From Hermatobates lingyangjiaoensis (taxonomy: Eukaryota > Arthropoda > Insecta > Hemiptera > Hermatobatidae), in NCBI GenBank assembly GCA_026182355.1, contig JAPFBL010000001.1:2474947-2538946 (forward strand): 64,000 nt of DNA. The letters run 5' to 3'. Below the pieces are notes generated by a model. The model searched no databases, was not told the DNA's origin, and was given only the letters and a program-made list of their open reading frames with translations. The translations under genes were made by a program, and so were the position numbers. Below are positions 1 through 8,440 of the stretch, piece after piece (within the stretch, counting starts at the first letter, position 1; every line of letters begins with the position of its first letter).

Positions 1-1050
1 AAGTCATAAATTATGAAAAATACAGTTCAGATTTCTATAAAAATATTTAAAAAAATTTGAAATTCTAGAAACAAATTAATCAGAGCCCAATTCTCTTGGA
101 GGTAATGATTATAATATACCATTCGGTAACCTATTTTTATACACACCACAGTCTTAAACATTAAAATCTTACAGAGGCTCAATTAAAAAACAAATATAGA
201 TTATAAGAAAAAAAACTAGTGACATTATGTTAAACAAAGATAGATTATCTATAAAACTTGTTCTGAAATACGAAAAGCAAACATACATTTAAAGACAGAC
301 TGTTAGAAGTACAGAAGTTATTATTCTTCAAAGTATATAAAACGGCTTTCATCATAAACCCCTTAGGCCCCCCTTAGAGTAGTTGTAGTGAACAATTGTT
401 TTTTGGCTTGTAAAATTTTTCTGTACCTAAGTATTATTTGCATAATGTAATAATAATTTCCTTAGTATTTACAATTGAGTTATATTTCTAGCAGATAGAA
501 TTTTATGAATCATTTCGGTTTACTATAACCAAAATATAGTGTTCATGAAAAAGTTTGGTCTCATGCTATTGACGGATTTACATGTTTTGAGGTTTTCAAA
601 GTGCTTTATTTTACTTTTTTTGATCGTGTCAAAAAATTTGGTGTGTGAATGTGTGGGTTGTACATACTATATATAGTTTGTGGGCATGCTACAGGCCATA
701 CCGTTTGATTGTTCAAGTCACATTTTACCATAATCTGTCTATGGAGTGTAGATTTACTCTGTTGTTTTTAGGCAATATCAGATTATGGAAAATTGAAGTG
801 TCCACCAACATGTAATTTCAAACTTTGTTTCATCCAACTGCTACGCATAGCGGGTTAAAACTTTAGGATTATCATAAAACTAATAGAAACTGTAAATGAA
901 ATATCCAAACATTTATAGAATAAGAGAAATGGTATTTTTTGGAATACACTGTAAAATTTTTTTGTTGTGATTGATTCCAAAATCTTGTAAGTATGTATGT
1001 ATTGTAAGCTATAAAAAGTTTCAGTTTATTATCTTTATAAAAAATAGCAT
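1..1050. other. AT-rich intergenic sequence
   Basis: No reading frame or RNA gene is recognisable. The stretch is rich in short A and T runs. It holds one dispersed-repeat fragment (560-665). A weakly similar phrase near 850-880 (CATAGCGGGTTAAAACTTT) resembles a phrase inside the Helitron at 1.05 kb (CATAGCGAGCTGAAACTTT), so an older copy of that element may lie here. Confidence 0.6.
560..665 (+). repeat. Dispersed repeat family E, copy 1
   Basis: This stretch begins with GACGGATTTACATGTTTTGA, followed by GGTTTTCAAAGTGC and a T-rich run ending in GTGTGTGAATGTGTGGG. The reverse strand at about 10.99-11.12 kb carries the same string of phrases (GACGGATTTACATACTTTGA, then GGTCTTCAAAGTCC, then a TG-rich run). 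Two diverged copies in one window show a dispersed element of unknown class. No coding capacity is visible. Confidence 0.5.
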
Positions 1051-1632
1051 TCTATATAAATGAAAGAATGCTCTATACATTGCTAATGCTTAGAACTGAC
1101 TCATTTCAAGTTATCTTTACGTTGTATACATAAGAGAAACCAAATCCATCCTTAGAAAAATTTCTCTCTGGTTGTCTCTCTGTTTATCCGCAAAAATTTT
1201 ATCACAAGTAAACTCAGCCACCAAATGTCATAGCGAGCTGAAACTTTGTCAGTATATTTATGTATATCTAACATAAAATTTAAGACTTAATAGATTGGAA
1301 ATTCCATAGAAGTGATGTTATGGAATTTTAAGCTATGTTTGGTGAGCTAAACAGACATTTTTATTTTGAAAATCGGTGTTAGAAGCTATCCTTGAGTAAG
1401 ATTTTTGAATTTTTATAATCAATGTGATGTAGATAAGATAAATGTCCATTGTTTTTGGGTTCTTGCCCTGAGGATATCTTAGAATAAAGATGAAACATTA
1501 GCAAAAGGTGATTTCAAATAATTAACCCTGACCACATTCTAAGGAGATGAAAAGTATTTACTAGTAATTGTGGACAAGAAAACAATACCTTTATTTTGAA
1601 AATATACAATTGTAGCAAGTAGGTATTGCTAG
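1051..1632 (+). mobile_element. Non-autonomous Helitron-like element
   Basis: The left end TCTATATAAATGAAAGAATG, followed by CATTGCTAATGCTTAGAACT, matches the left end of the better-defined Helitron at 11.2-11.7 kb. The similarity continues through a TTAGAAAAATTTCT phrase near 1165. The right end reads GGTATTGCTAGT, i.e. CTAG followed by a host T, as expected for Helitrons. The proposed length is 582 bp. No helicase coding remains. The right boundary is inferred from the CTAG ending alone, and the base before TC is T rather than the usual A. Confidence 0.45.
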
Positions 1633-2468
1633 TTAATTTAATTTTGCTTGCATTTAAGCTCCCTGAAAATGTTTTGAATAACTCGTATCATCTCTGATTT
1701 TTTTGTAAAATACCCATTAAAGATGGGCTAATAAAACAGTGAAAACTAAAACCTCAACTTGGAGCAGTAAGCAACTGCTATACTTTTTGACTTCGTTTAT
1801 ATTGAAATAAAATTAATCTACCCTAATCAAGCCAAGCAGAATGGTTATTTTTGAATATTTTGATCTTCTATATTTGATAAGATATTATGACTCATGTGAC
1901 TTGTTGTAACACATACTATAGGTCTATAAATATCTGTGTAAAGAAAATGCACACTGGATAGGTATGATATTGAAAATGCCATCCTCAATCCACTTTGTTA
2001 GTATCAAAACAGTCAGTGAACCTATCTTCTTTTGTACTATTATACAATTCAATATCCGCTAATATTGACATTCTTTTTTCTATAGTAGTTTGCAGAAGTA
2101 AAATGTATAAATCTGTTGATTTATTTTATTCCGTCTCTTTGAGTTTATTATTGACATAAAAGTCATATATCATGGAAAGGAGAGAACAAAACAATAAAAT
2201 TACACTCATTGTGTGTGGAGAAAGTAAACATTTGAATGTTTTTTTCAGAGTTCTTAAGTAAATCAAACATAATCTTAATTCAAATATATCCAACTGGAGT
2301 AACAAAAGAGATGACCAAAGGTTTATTGCAGTGCAAACCATTAGTGTACGGAAAATTTTAACTAAATTTATAAAATTAATTGTTTAATATAAAATAAAGA
2401 TTAACTCCCTTTAAAGTCAAAATATATTGCAATTTACAACACTCTGGTGAAGGTTATATATGTAACAA
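1633..2468. other. AT-rich intergenic sequence
   Basis: No recognisable gene. The short open frames here are strings of hydrophobic residues encoded by AT-rich sequence and match nothing I know. Confidence 0.6.
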
Positions 2469-2620
2469 GTTTTCACAATAAACACGTGAAATAACAATCA
2501 ATATTCAAACCCCAATAAGAAATGGAAAAAAGTTGGGTTTTGACTCTGATGAAGACTGCTTGTTACGGTTGAATGATCTTCGTCTTTTTTTTTTCATTAC
2601 TTATTGTGGTTTAAACATTT
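2469..2620. mobile_element. Family A palindromic element, copy 1
   Basis: Left part: TTTCAC-(7 bases)-CGTGAAAT hairpin followed by a CAAACCCCAATAAGAAATGG phrase. Right part: AGTTGGGTTTTGACTCTGAT, GAAGACTGCTTGTTACGGTT and a TTATTGTGGTTT end. The two parts are opposite strands of one unit, so the element is a partial palindrome with most of the left arm missing. The right side runs into a (TA)n tract. The hammerhead-like core (CTGATGA at 2546) is intact on its 5' side, but the GAAA box has become GAAT. Confidence 0.75.
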
Positions 2621-2755
2621 ATATATATATATATAAAAATTTAATAAATAAAAACAATAATGATAACAATAAATATAACAATATAAACTTTACTAAAATC
2701 TTGTCATAATCATACTATGTGTTTATATTATATATATATATATATATTAATATAA

Positions 2756-2899
2756 AGATTTCACATAAACACGTGAAATAACAATCAATGATCAAACCAC
2801 AATAAGAAAATGGGAAAACAAAACTAAGATCTTTCAACTGTAACAAGCGGTCTTCGTCAGAGTCAAGAACCCAACTGACTATTGTGGTTTGATCATTGA
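2756..2899. mobile_element. Family A palindromic element, copy 2
   Basis: It begins AGATTTCACATAAACACGTG and runs through GGTCTTCGTCAGAGTCAAG to a very short right arm (ATTGTGGTTTGATCATTGAT). TA tracts bound both sides (about 2727-2748 and 2899-2912). The left arm is on the minus sense of the unit and nearly complete; the right arm keeps only the outer 20 bp. Confidence 0.75.
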
Positions 2900-3370
2900 T
2901 ATATATATATACAATCCCTTCACAGTTTATGTAACATTGCCTCTCTTAATCATACCGACTAGTTTAAAAATGTAAATTTAATAACCAACAGTTTCACTCT
3001 CATAGTATTTAATTAATATCAATTAACTTAGTTAATATTAACATAATTTACTCTTTATTATCAGAAGCTCACTCTAATAATTATCACTGGTTATTGATAA
3101 TTTCAGTAATCTCTAAAGTACTAATAGGTCTTACTTTTTAAATTGATATATAATTTTTGTTTATTTAACAGCTCAACAACATATTAATTTATCTAACACA
3201 TTCATTTGTAACTTTTTTGGAAAAAAATTATATGTTGTTATTAGAGAAATGAAGCACTTTTTTTAAAGTAGGTAGAAGGTATGAATTATGCGAAGGCATA
3301 TCGTTTCATATAAAGTATTAAATCAATTTATCATTTAAATAAATATAGTTAATTATATAAATTGGAATGG
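2900..3370. other. AT-rich intergenic sequence
   Basis: A short (TA)n tract is followed by AT-rich sequence with no gene, no RNA structure and no repeat seen elsewhere in the window. Confidence 0.6.
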
Positions 3371-3371
3371 A

Positions 3372-3455
3372 TTTCTCAGTTGGCCGAGAGAGTTAGGGTT
3401 GATTTAAATTGATGGACTGGAGAGGCTAAGCGTATGACGACCGGATTCCAATAAG
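3372..3455 (+). repeat. Possible degenerate tRNA-like SINE head
   Basis: CAGTTGGCCGAGAGAGTTAGG resembles the A-box region of a leucine or serine tRNA (GTGGCCGAG...TTAAGG). About 65 bases later comes GACCGGATTCC, a poor B-box. The spacing would suit a class II tRNA. The match is short and the B-box is weak, so it may be chance. Confidence 0.2.
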
Positions 3456-3539
3456 AGTAGATAAATGAAGAGCAGACCAAAGTTGCCGTTTTCATAGCCA
3501 TAGGTGATTTTTCTTCCATTGTTTCTGATCGATATAAAT

Positions 3540-3700
3540 CTTTGGATTTTTTTTTTTTTTTGGTTGGTGGTGTTGGGTGGACAGGGGAGTGGACGTGGAC
3601 TAAGCAAGACGAATCGAGCTCGAGGAGGCTGACAAACGACACAGGGCTCATGCAAACCTCCACATTTATATCTATTCCCCACACTCACCTAGTCTCACAT
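3540..3700. other. Balanced-composition island, non-coding
   Basis: A T12 run is followed by GC-rich sequence (GTGGGTGGACAGGGGAGTGG, CGAATCGAGCTCGAGGAGG). Minus-strand frames cross it but give proline/serine-rich strings with no known motif. It could be a small conserved non-coding element. Confidence 0.3.
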
Positions 3701-4083
3701 TAATACCAATCAGCGCTTACCACTGGTCACTTCTCTGGCTTTAGCAACACCAGCAACCACTTCGCTTATCACTTATTAATAGACCCTTCAATTATAAATT
3801 ATTCTTATTACTTACAACTAACCACTACCAAAAATAATAATATATGATGAAATATTCCATTTAAATCTTAAAAATAATCATCCAATCATTTGAAATTACT
3901 CTAACAACTAACGAGTATTCATACAACAATTTATGTGTGCATAAAGAACAAATAATATTCTTTTATTGCTTAACAAATCATTAGAACGATGACTATGCAA
4001 TGCTCATTTATTTAGCACGTATTTTATTCGTGATATGTATATTTAATTTATTCAAATATGTGTATATAATTGACAGGATTAAT
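3701..4083. other. AT-rich intergenic sequence
   Basis: Nothing recognisable apart from low-complexity A/T runs. Confidence 0.6.

Positions 4084-4113
<30 letters not shown>
4084..4113. repeat. (CA)n then (TA)n microsatellite
   Basis: About eleven CA units pass directly into a short TATATA tract. The tract forms the left boundary of the family B module that follows. Confidence 0.9.
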
Positions 4114-4114
<1 letters not shown>

Positions 4115-4228
4115 GTTCACCAAGGAAAGAGAAAAACATAAAAACACACACAAAAAAGTCTCACAGCGATATTTCAACATTCATCGTCATCGGGCAGAAG
4201 TAGTCCCTCCGAGTAGCTGAAGCTGAGT
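4114..4228 (+). mobile_element. Family B module, copy 1 (PLE-like tail)
   Basis: This is a roughly 115-bp unit: AGTTCACC...GAGAAAAACATAAAAAC, ACACACAAAAAAGTCTCAC, AGCGATATTTCAACATTC, then CATCGGGCAGAAGTAGTC and AGCTGAAGCT. Copies occur at 44.16-44.27 kb (minus) and 59.07-59.17 kb (plus), each set against (TA)n. On the reverse strand it contains a GATGAC...GAAATATCG layout like the hammerhead-like cores of the other modules. Beside a PLE endonuclease fragment at 44 kb, it is probably part of a PLE terminal repeat. Confidence 0.65.
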
Positions 4229-4248
4229 ATATATATAACTTTAACTAT

Positions 4249-4278
4249 ACTTTAACTGTATCCCCTGTGCAACAAACT
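4249..4278 (+). repeat. 30-bp direct repeat, copy 1
   Basis: The phrase ACTTTAACTGTATCCCCTGT followed by GCAACAAACT recurs at 5419-5448 with two mismatches. The two copies flank about 1.1 kb that includes a PLE-derived foldback. Confidence 0.7.
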
Positions 4279-4352
4279 AAGATCGTAAATGCCAAGACTG
4301 CGCTTAATTTTAATGATACCTGTTTAAAAGAGGATCTGCTGCCTATTTACAC

Positions 4353-4353
4353 C

Positions 4354-4384
<31 letters not shown>

Positions 4385-4405
4385 TATATATATATATATA
4401 TAATA
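4353..4405. repeat. (TA)n microsatellite
   Basis: Interrupted TA tract forming the left border of the foldback at 4409-4645. Confidence 0.9.
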
Positions 4406-4408
4406 TAT

Positions 4409-4645
4409 GCTTTTAAAACTGGATGTCTGTTTTCACTTGGTTCGATTTCGTCTTAATTTTTCCAAATTATGACATTTTTTCTTTAATTCAGAGCTCAACT
4501 TAAAAATTAAATCACGATAATTTTTTAATTTATTATTGGTGATTTAATTTTTAAGTTGAGCTTTGAATTAAAGAAAAAAGTTCATTTGAAAAAATATAGC
4601 ACGAAATTGAACCAATTGGAAACAGACATCCAGTTTTTAAAAGCA
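4409..4645. mobile_element. Foldback of PLE amino-terminal fragments
   Basis: Two arms of about 107 bp (4409-4515 and 4539-4645) are imperfect reverse complements, beginning GCTTTTAAAACTGGATGTCT and ending in the complementary phrase. They are separated by about 23 bp of A/T. The right arm is coding-like (see the PLE pseudogene at 4541-4681), so the foldback consists of two copies of the same coding piece in opposite orientation. TA tracts flank both sides. Such head-to-head truncated copies are common for PLEs. Confidence 0.7.
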
Positions 4646-4681
4646 TGGATTGAAGAAGGACTGCTCCCAACTTTTACATAT
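4541..4681 (+). pseudogene. PLE ORF amino-terminal fragment
   Basis: An open frame of about 45 codons covers most of the right arm of a foldback. It contains a lysine-rich stretch (ELKKKVHLKKYSTKLNQLE), then TDIQFLKAWIEEGLLPTFT. The pattern charged helix, I-Q-F-L-K, then (E/K)-E-G-L-L-P resembles the region before the reverse transcriptase in PLE proteins. The frame is cut off by a (TA)n tract. The same G-L-L-P phrase occurs in modules at 5.83, 6.08 and 17.6 kb. The PLE assignment is from memory of the family and is an inference. Confidence 0.5.
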
Positions 4682-5030
4682 ATAATATATATATATATAT
4701 AAAATCTTTTCACTGTTATGTAAGATTGACTCTTAATCTTATCTATATTTGAAAAATGTAAATTTATTAAACAACAGTTCACTCTCCTAGCCTTTAATTA
4801 ATATCAAATAACTTGGTTAATATTAATATTAATTACATCAACGTTTAGAAAACATAAACATAATATTCTATGTGTATAGGATTTCATTTCAAAACAACAT
4901 TAATTCACATGATTAAATATACTAAATGATTTTGACGTAGAAATCATTATTATGACTCGGCTATGCTTGAAACAACAGTAAACAAGTTAGATATGAAGTC
5001 TGATTTGATTTGTCAACATCATTCTGTTGA
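4682..5030. other. TA tract and AT-rich sequence
   Basis: A (TA)n tract (4679-4701) closes the foldback. The remainder is AT-rich with nothing recognisable. Confidence 0.6.
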
Positions 5031-5175
5031 CTGGTAAGGCAACCCTCATTGACTTACAATACAAATGGAGAGTTGCATCAAGCCAGGATTAAGAGCAGGC
5101 CATCTGCCTGTCACAAACGAGCTCCTCTGTATTCTGTTCTGGGTGATCAAATTGTAAGTCACCACCTTGCGTAAC
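5030..5175. other. Balanced-composition segment with spaced inverted repeat
   Basis: GACTTACAAT near 5050 and ATTGTAAGTC near 5152 are perfect 10-bp reverse complements about 95 bp apart. The sequence between is less AT-rich than its surroundings and includes CAGGCCATCTGCCTG, itself a small hairpin. It could be a short MITE or regulatory element. No coding is seen. Confidence 0.3.
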
Positions 5176-5418
5176 CAAGTGCTCATTTCAGCAAATGTAG
5201 CACTTATATTTATATTTCAAATTAACAGATAACTTAAAATCTAATTATAATATATTACTCTAAGCCTTATTTCAAACAGAAATCCATTTTATTCTGAACT
5301 TTTCCTCTTTGCGTAAAAAATTAAATAAGGATGGAAGTGAAAAGTATCATAAGACATTTACTATGACTGTTAACTTTGTAAAGGCACATTGAATGTATTT
5401 ACACATACTATGTAGAAT

Positions 5419-5448
5419 ACTTTGACTGTATCCCCTGTGCAGCAAACT
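5419..5448 (+). repeat. 30-bp direct repeat, copy 2
   Basis: Second copy of the phrase at 4249-4278 (ACTTTGACTGTATCCCCTGT then GCAGCAAACT), with two mismatches. Confidence 0.7.
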
Positions 5449-5681
5449 TTGAATATTGTTAGACTTTTAAAAAAAATCGTTAATCAACTTGAAAAGTACA
5501 ATCCAAATTTGACGATAAATTAGATTGTTTGCAAAAAAGAAAAAAAATAGTACATTTCTTCTAATCCATATTTAAAATACATAACAATTTAATTGATAAA
5601 GAGCTACCTTGAAACGGTTTTCAACTTTCAATATACATTTTAGGTATTGTAAAATGTTTGCACATATTCGCACCTGTGAGA

Positions 5682-5753
5682 ATATATATATATATATATA
5701 CTATATATATACTTATATTATTTATTATTATATATTTATATATAATACCTATG

Positions 5754-5818
<65 letters not shown>

Positions 5819-5825
5819 TATATTA
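5682..5825. repeat. Long interrupted (TA)n tract
   Basis: More than 100 bp of TA/ATT units with few interruptions. It runs straight into the next PLE-like module. Confidence 0.9.
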
Positions 5826-5833
5826 GTATAAAT

Positions 5834-6051
5834 AGGGAGCAGACCTTCTTTTATACAAATTGTGTTGAACTGAATTGCCTGAAATTTCAAATCGAAACAT
5901 GTCAAATGTTAATCATTAAATATTGATGGCCAACCAGAGTTTTACTCAAATAATTCACCAACTAAATCAAGACGATGAAATTATCAAGAAAATATGAAAA
6001 ACTGGTCAAAAGAAAGGTATGTTTGATTAAGGCAATTCAGTTCAACACAAT
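5834..6051. mobile_element. PLE-derived module with 22-bp perfect inverted ends
   Basis: ATTGTGTTGAACTGAATTGC+CT at 5859 and its exact complement at 6030-6051 bound 193 bp. Read on the minus strand, the left side gives AIQFNTICIKEGLLPIYTN, the same I-Q-F...K-E-G-L-L-P layout as the PLE amino-terminal fragments nearby. The inverted ends are therefore two opposed copies of a piece of PLE coding sequence rather than transposon ends. The left part opens with GGGAGCAGACCTTCTT, the complement of the G-L-L-P codons. Confidence 0.6.
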
Positions 6052-6077
6052 TAATATATATATATATTTGTATACTT

Positions 6078-6503
6078 GGGGAGCAGGCCTTCTTTCAAAC
6101 ATGTTTAATTAAATTGCTTGCCTATTTTAATCCTTCCTTATTTTCTAGATAATTTTTCAAATCTTCTTATTTACGATTTCCACTGGCAGCGAAGAGTTTA
6201 TTAGCAGCTCGACAAACTATTTTTATTAGAATCCATTATTTATTACTTATGTCTACACTATAACTACACTACACTATTGGAATACTTTTCCAACACACTA
6301 CTTTTTTTCCCAATAATGTAGTGGAATTATAGTGTAGCCATAAGTAATAAATAATGGATTGTAACAACAAATCATTTGGGAGTTTATATATACTCTTCCC
6401 TGCCAGTGGAAATCGTTAATAAGAAGATTTGAAAAAGTATTTAGAAAATACAAAAGGATTAAAAAAGGCAAGCAATTTAATTATATTGCTTATCAAATGT
6501 TTA
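6078..6503. mobile_element. Large PLE-derived foldback
   Basis: Arms of about 180-190 bp (about 6097-6275 and 6310-6503) are imperfect reverse complements: AGGCAAGCAATTTAATT on the right matches AATTAAATTGCTTGCCT on the left, and the CCACTGGCAG and CTACACTATAA phrases also pair. On the minus strand the outer left side reads LKEGLLPKYT after an in-frame stop. On the plus strand the right arm reads RFEKVFRKYKRIKKGKQFN, again lysine-rich helix then Q-F. This is a third copy of the same PLE region arranged as a palindrome. Confidence 0.65.
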
Positions 6504-7320
6504 AGAGAAAATGACAGGGAGAAACAATAACAAAACTCACATCAATGTTTCAACTTTACCATCATTAGGAGAAGAAGAGGATGTAAAATGAACGAGATGT
6601 CAAATTTCAAGTTGAACAAACATATTTAACTTCATATGGTTAGCGACAGAAACTCAAATAAATAAGCTAGTTAAAATAAGCATTTCTTGCAAATGGATAT
6701 CTCTATCTTGCTTCAATCTATCTAATAGTCTACGAGAACCGTTTTCAAATCAAAAGATCTTAATCCTACTTTTTACTTTTATATGTAAATTCAAGTTGTT
6801 TCGATTTTACATGTAAATAAATGCATATAAAATGGATATAAAATAGGTCAGTTCCCAAAACAACCAGTGTTAGTTTTCAACAAGTTAAAAAAGGATAATC
6901 AAAACAATGATGAAAAACTTATTTTTTTTAAAAAAATTAAACATTGCATTACTACCTTCATGAATAAATTTCATGTAGAACGTTTTCTGATTGTTAAACG
7001 ATGAAGGATTTCTTCGTGATATATTCAAAATCCTATTAAGTGTTAATTCTAGTTAATATGACATTTATCTTATTACGAGAAAATAGAAAGTTACTCGTAA
7101 CTTGAAACACCCCCTGTTAGCAGTGGCATTCAACTTGTTATGTAGAAAATTATTACTATTAGGAACAGCTTACTATAATCGTTCTACAATGTTAAATCAA
7201 CTTGTGCATTCGAAGGATATTAGTACATTAATAAAAGGAAGCGTTAGTATGAATTAGGTTCTCAGAGACGAAATAATTTATAAAGTATTAAACTGCAATA
7301 TCTCGCAATGGTTTGGGACT
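6504..7320. other. AT-rich sequence with a decayed PLE-like tail
   Basis: On the minus strand, 6535-6595 reads CTCCTAATGATGGTAAAGTT then GAAACATTGATGTGAG. That looks like a decayed CTCCTGATGA...GAAAC module of the kind found in other repeats here. The remainder is AT-rich with nothing recognisable. Confidence 0.4.
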
Positions 7321-7324
7321 TTAA

Positions 7325-7660
7325 TTAAATGAAGGGAGATGTGATTGGTAGAAGCGATGAGGAGGAAGTAATAGGAGTGACAAGTGCAAGTATTAATATA
7401 AGTATGAATGGCGAGGTGACACATGTCTGGGGCGGAACAGTCGAACAAGCCGACAAATTGGAAAGGGTTTCGCCAACACTTTAGTCACACTCAGCACATT
7501 ATCATGCAAATCCCCAGCCTCTGCATGTGCCCCTTTTTGATTAAAAAGCTTCCTCCTCCTCCTCCCCCCAGTTTTTTTTTCTCACCCTATTTTGATCGGT
7601 ACGGTCTTGGTTCGGGAACGTCTAAACGGTAGCTTAGATAAGATTAGCTTAAGTGAACCA
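7325..7660. promoter_or_regulatory. Candidate conserved non-coding element with POU octamer
   Basis: A less AT-rich island without a convincing frame. It contains a perfect POU octamer, ATGCAAAT, at 7504-7511 within TATCATGCAAATCCCC, plus GAGGTGACAC, GGTTTCGCC and a pyrimidine-rich run (7549-7580). The one open frame reads through the polypyrimidine as a proline run and has no known domain. Enhancer identity is inferred from composition and motifs only. Confidence 0.35.
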
Positions 7661-8386
7661 GTGGGACTCTGACTTCAAGCCTGGCTCGAACGGCAATCGT
7701 TTCTCTTTAAAGATTCTCGTGGGAATGGAATCTCAGATTTCGTTCAATTATTACAACATAAACTAAGGGGGAAAGGAGTCTGCTTTAACAGCTTTGTGAT
7801 CCTGGAATAACTACTCCTCATTTGCTTCTAATACCCCATTCCTATTCCTTGTGTTTTCTATAAGTAATATTTGTAATCTACCTCTGCCCCAAATTAACTG
7901 ATGTATATTGATACATTTTCTTTTTACATATAAATGTGTTAAAATAAATTAACAATAAATGTTAGTGGTGCTAACATAACATATTAATGCAATTACTCTC
8001 TTCTCAGGTGTGACAAGCAAAACGAAACCATAAATACAAATATTCAATAATAAATTCGACCTAATACACTTTTTTCAAACAATTACAGTATTGAAAGTTT
8101 TGACATTACATTCCTATGAAACTCACACAAAAAGTAATTTTTATATGAACTAAATGCAATGGCTCATATTTTAGAACAAATTATTTATTTTTAATTATAA
8201 TACATGTAATCCTTGTTAATATGATATTACATTAACGAAGTTCTGTTTATCTTACATGGTACTTGTATAGCGTAATGACCACATAAGTGGTAACTACGAT
8301 GGTAACATTGAAATTAAGAAAAAAAAGTTTAACATCTAAAAAATATACATATCTGTGAGGTTTAAGATCTTAAAAGTAATGTTTAC
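7661..8386. other. AT-rich intergenic sequence
   Basis: Nothing recognisable. The first 100 bp are mildly less AT-rich and continue the island before. Confidence 0.6.
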
Positions 8387-8440
8387 CTGAAGAAGAACAC
8401 TAAGTGTTCGAAACTCGTTGTTAGTTTTTTTAATAAACTA
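8387..8440 (+). repeat. Hammerhead-like repeat tail
   Basis: CTGAAGA (8387-8393), one extra A, then GAACAC-TAA-GTGTTC (perfect 6-bp stem, 8395-8409), then GAAAC (8410). This is the CTGANGA-N-hairpin-GAAA layout seen in several modules here. CUGANGA and GAAA flanking helix II are the conserved core of hammerhead ribozymes; the extra base before the helix is not standard. No coding sequence of a parent element is adjacent. Confidence 0.5.

Noticed and set aside
3376..3688. Two overlapping open frames of about 100 codons, minus strand
   Set aside because: They read through a T12 run as polylysine and overlap each other in different frames; likely by-products of a non-coding island.
5609..5812. 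Open frame through a TA tract
   Set aside because: A tyrosine-isoleucine repeat is just translated (TA)n.
5859..6051. DNA transposon with 22-bp terminal inverted repeats
   Set aside because: The inverted ends translate into the same PLE coding phrase, so opposed PLE fragments explain them better.
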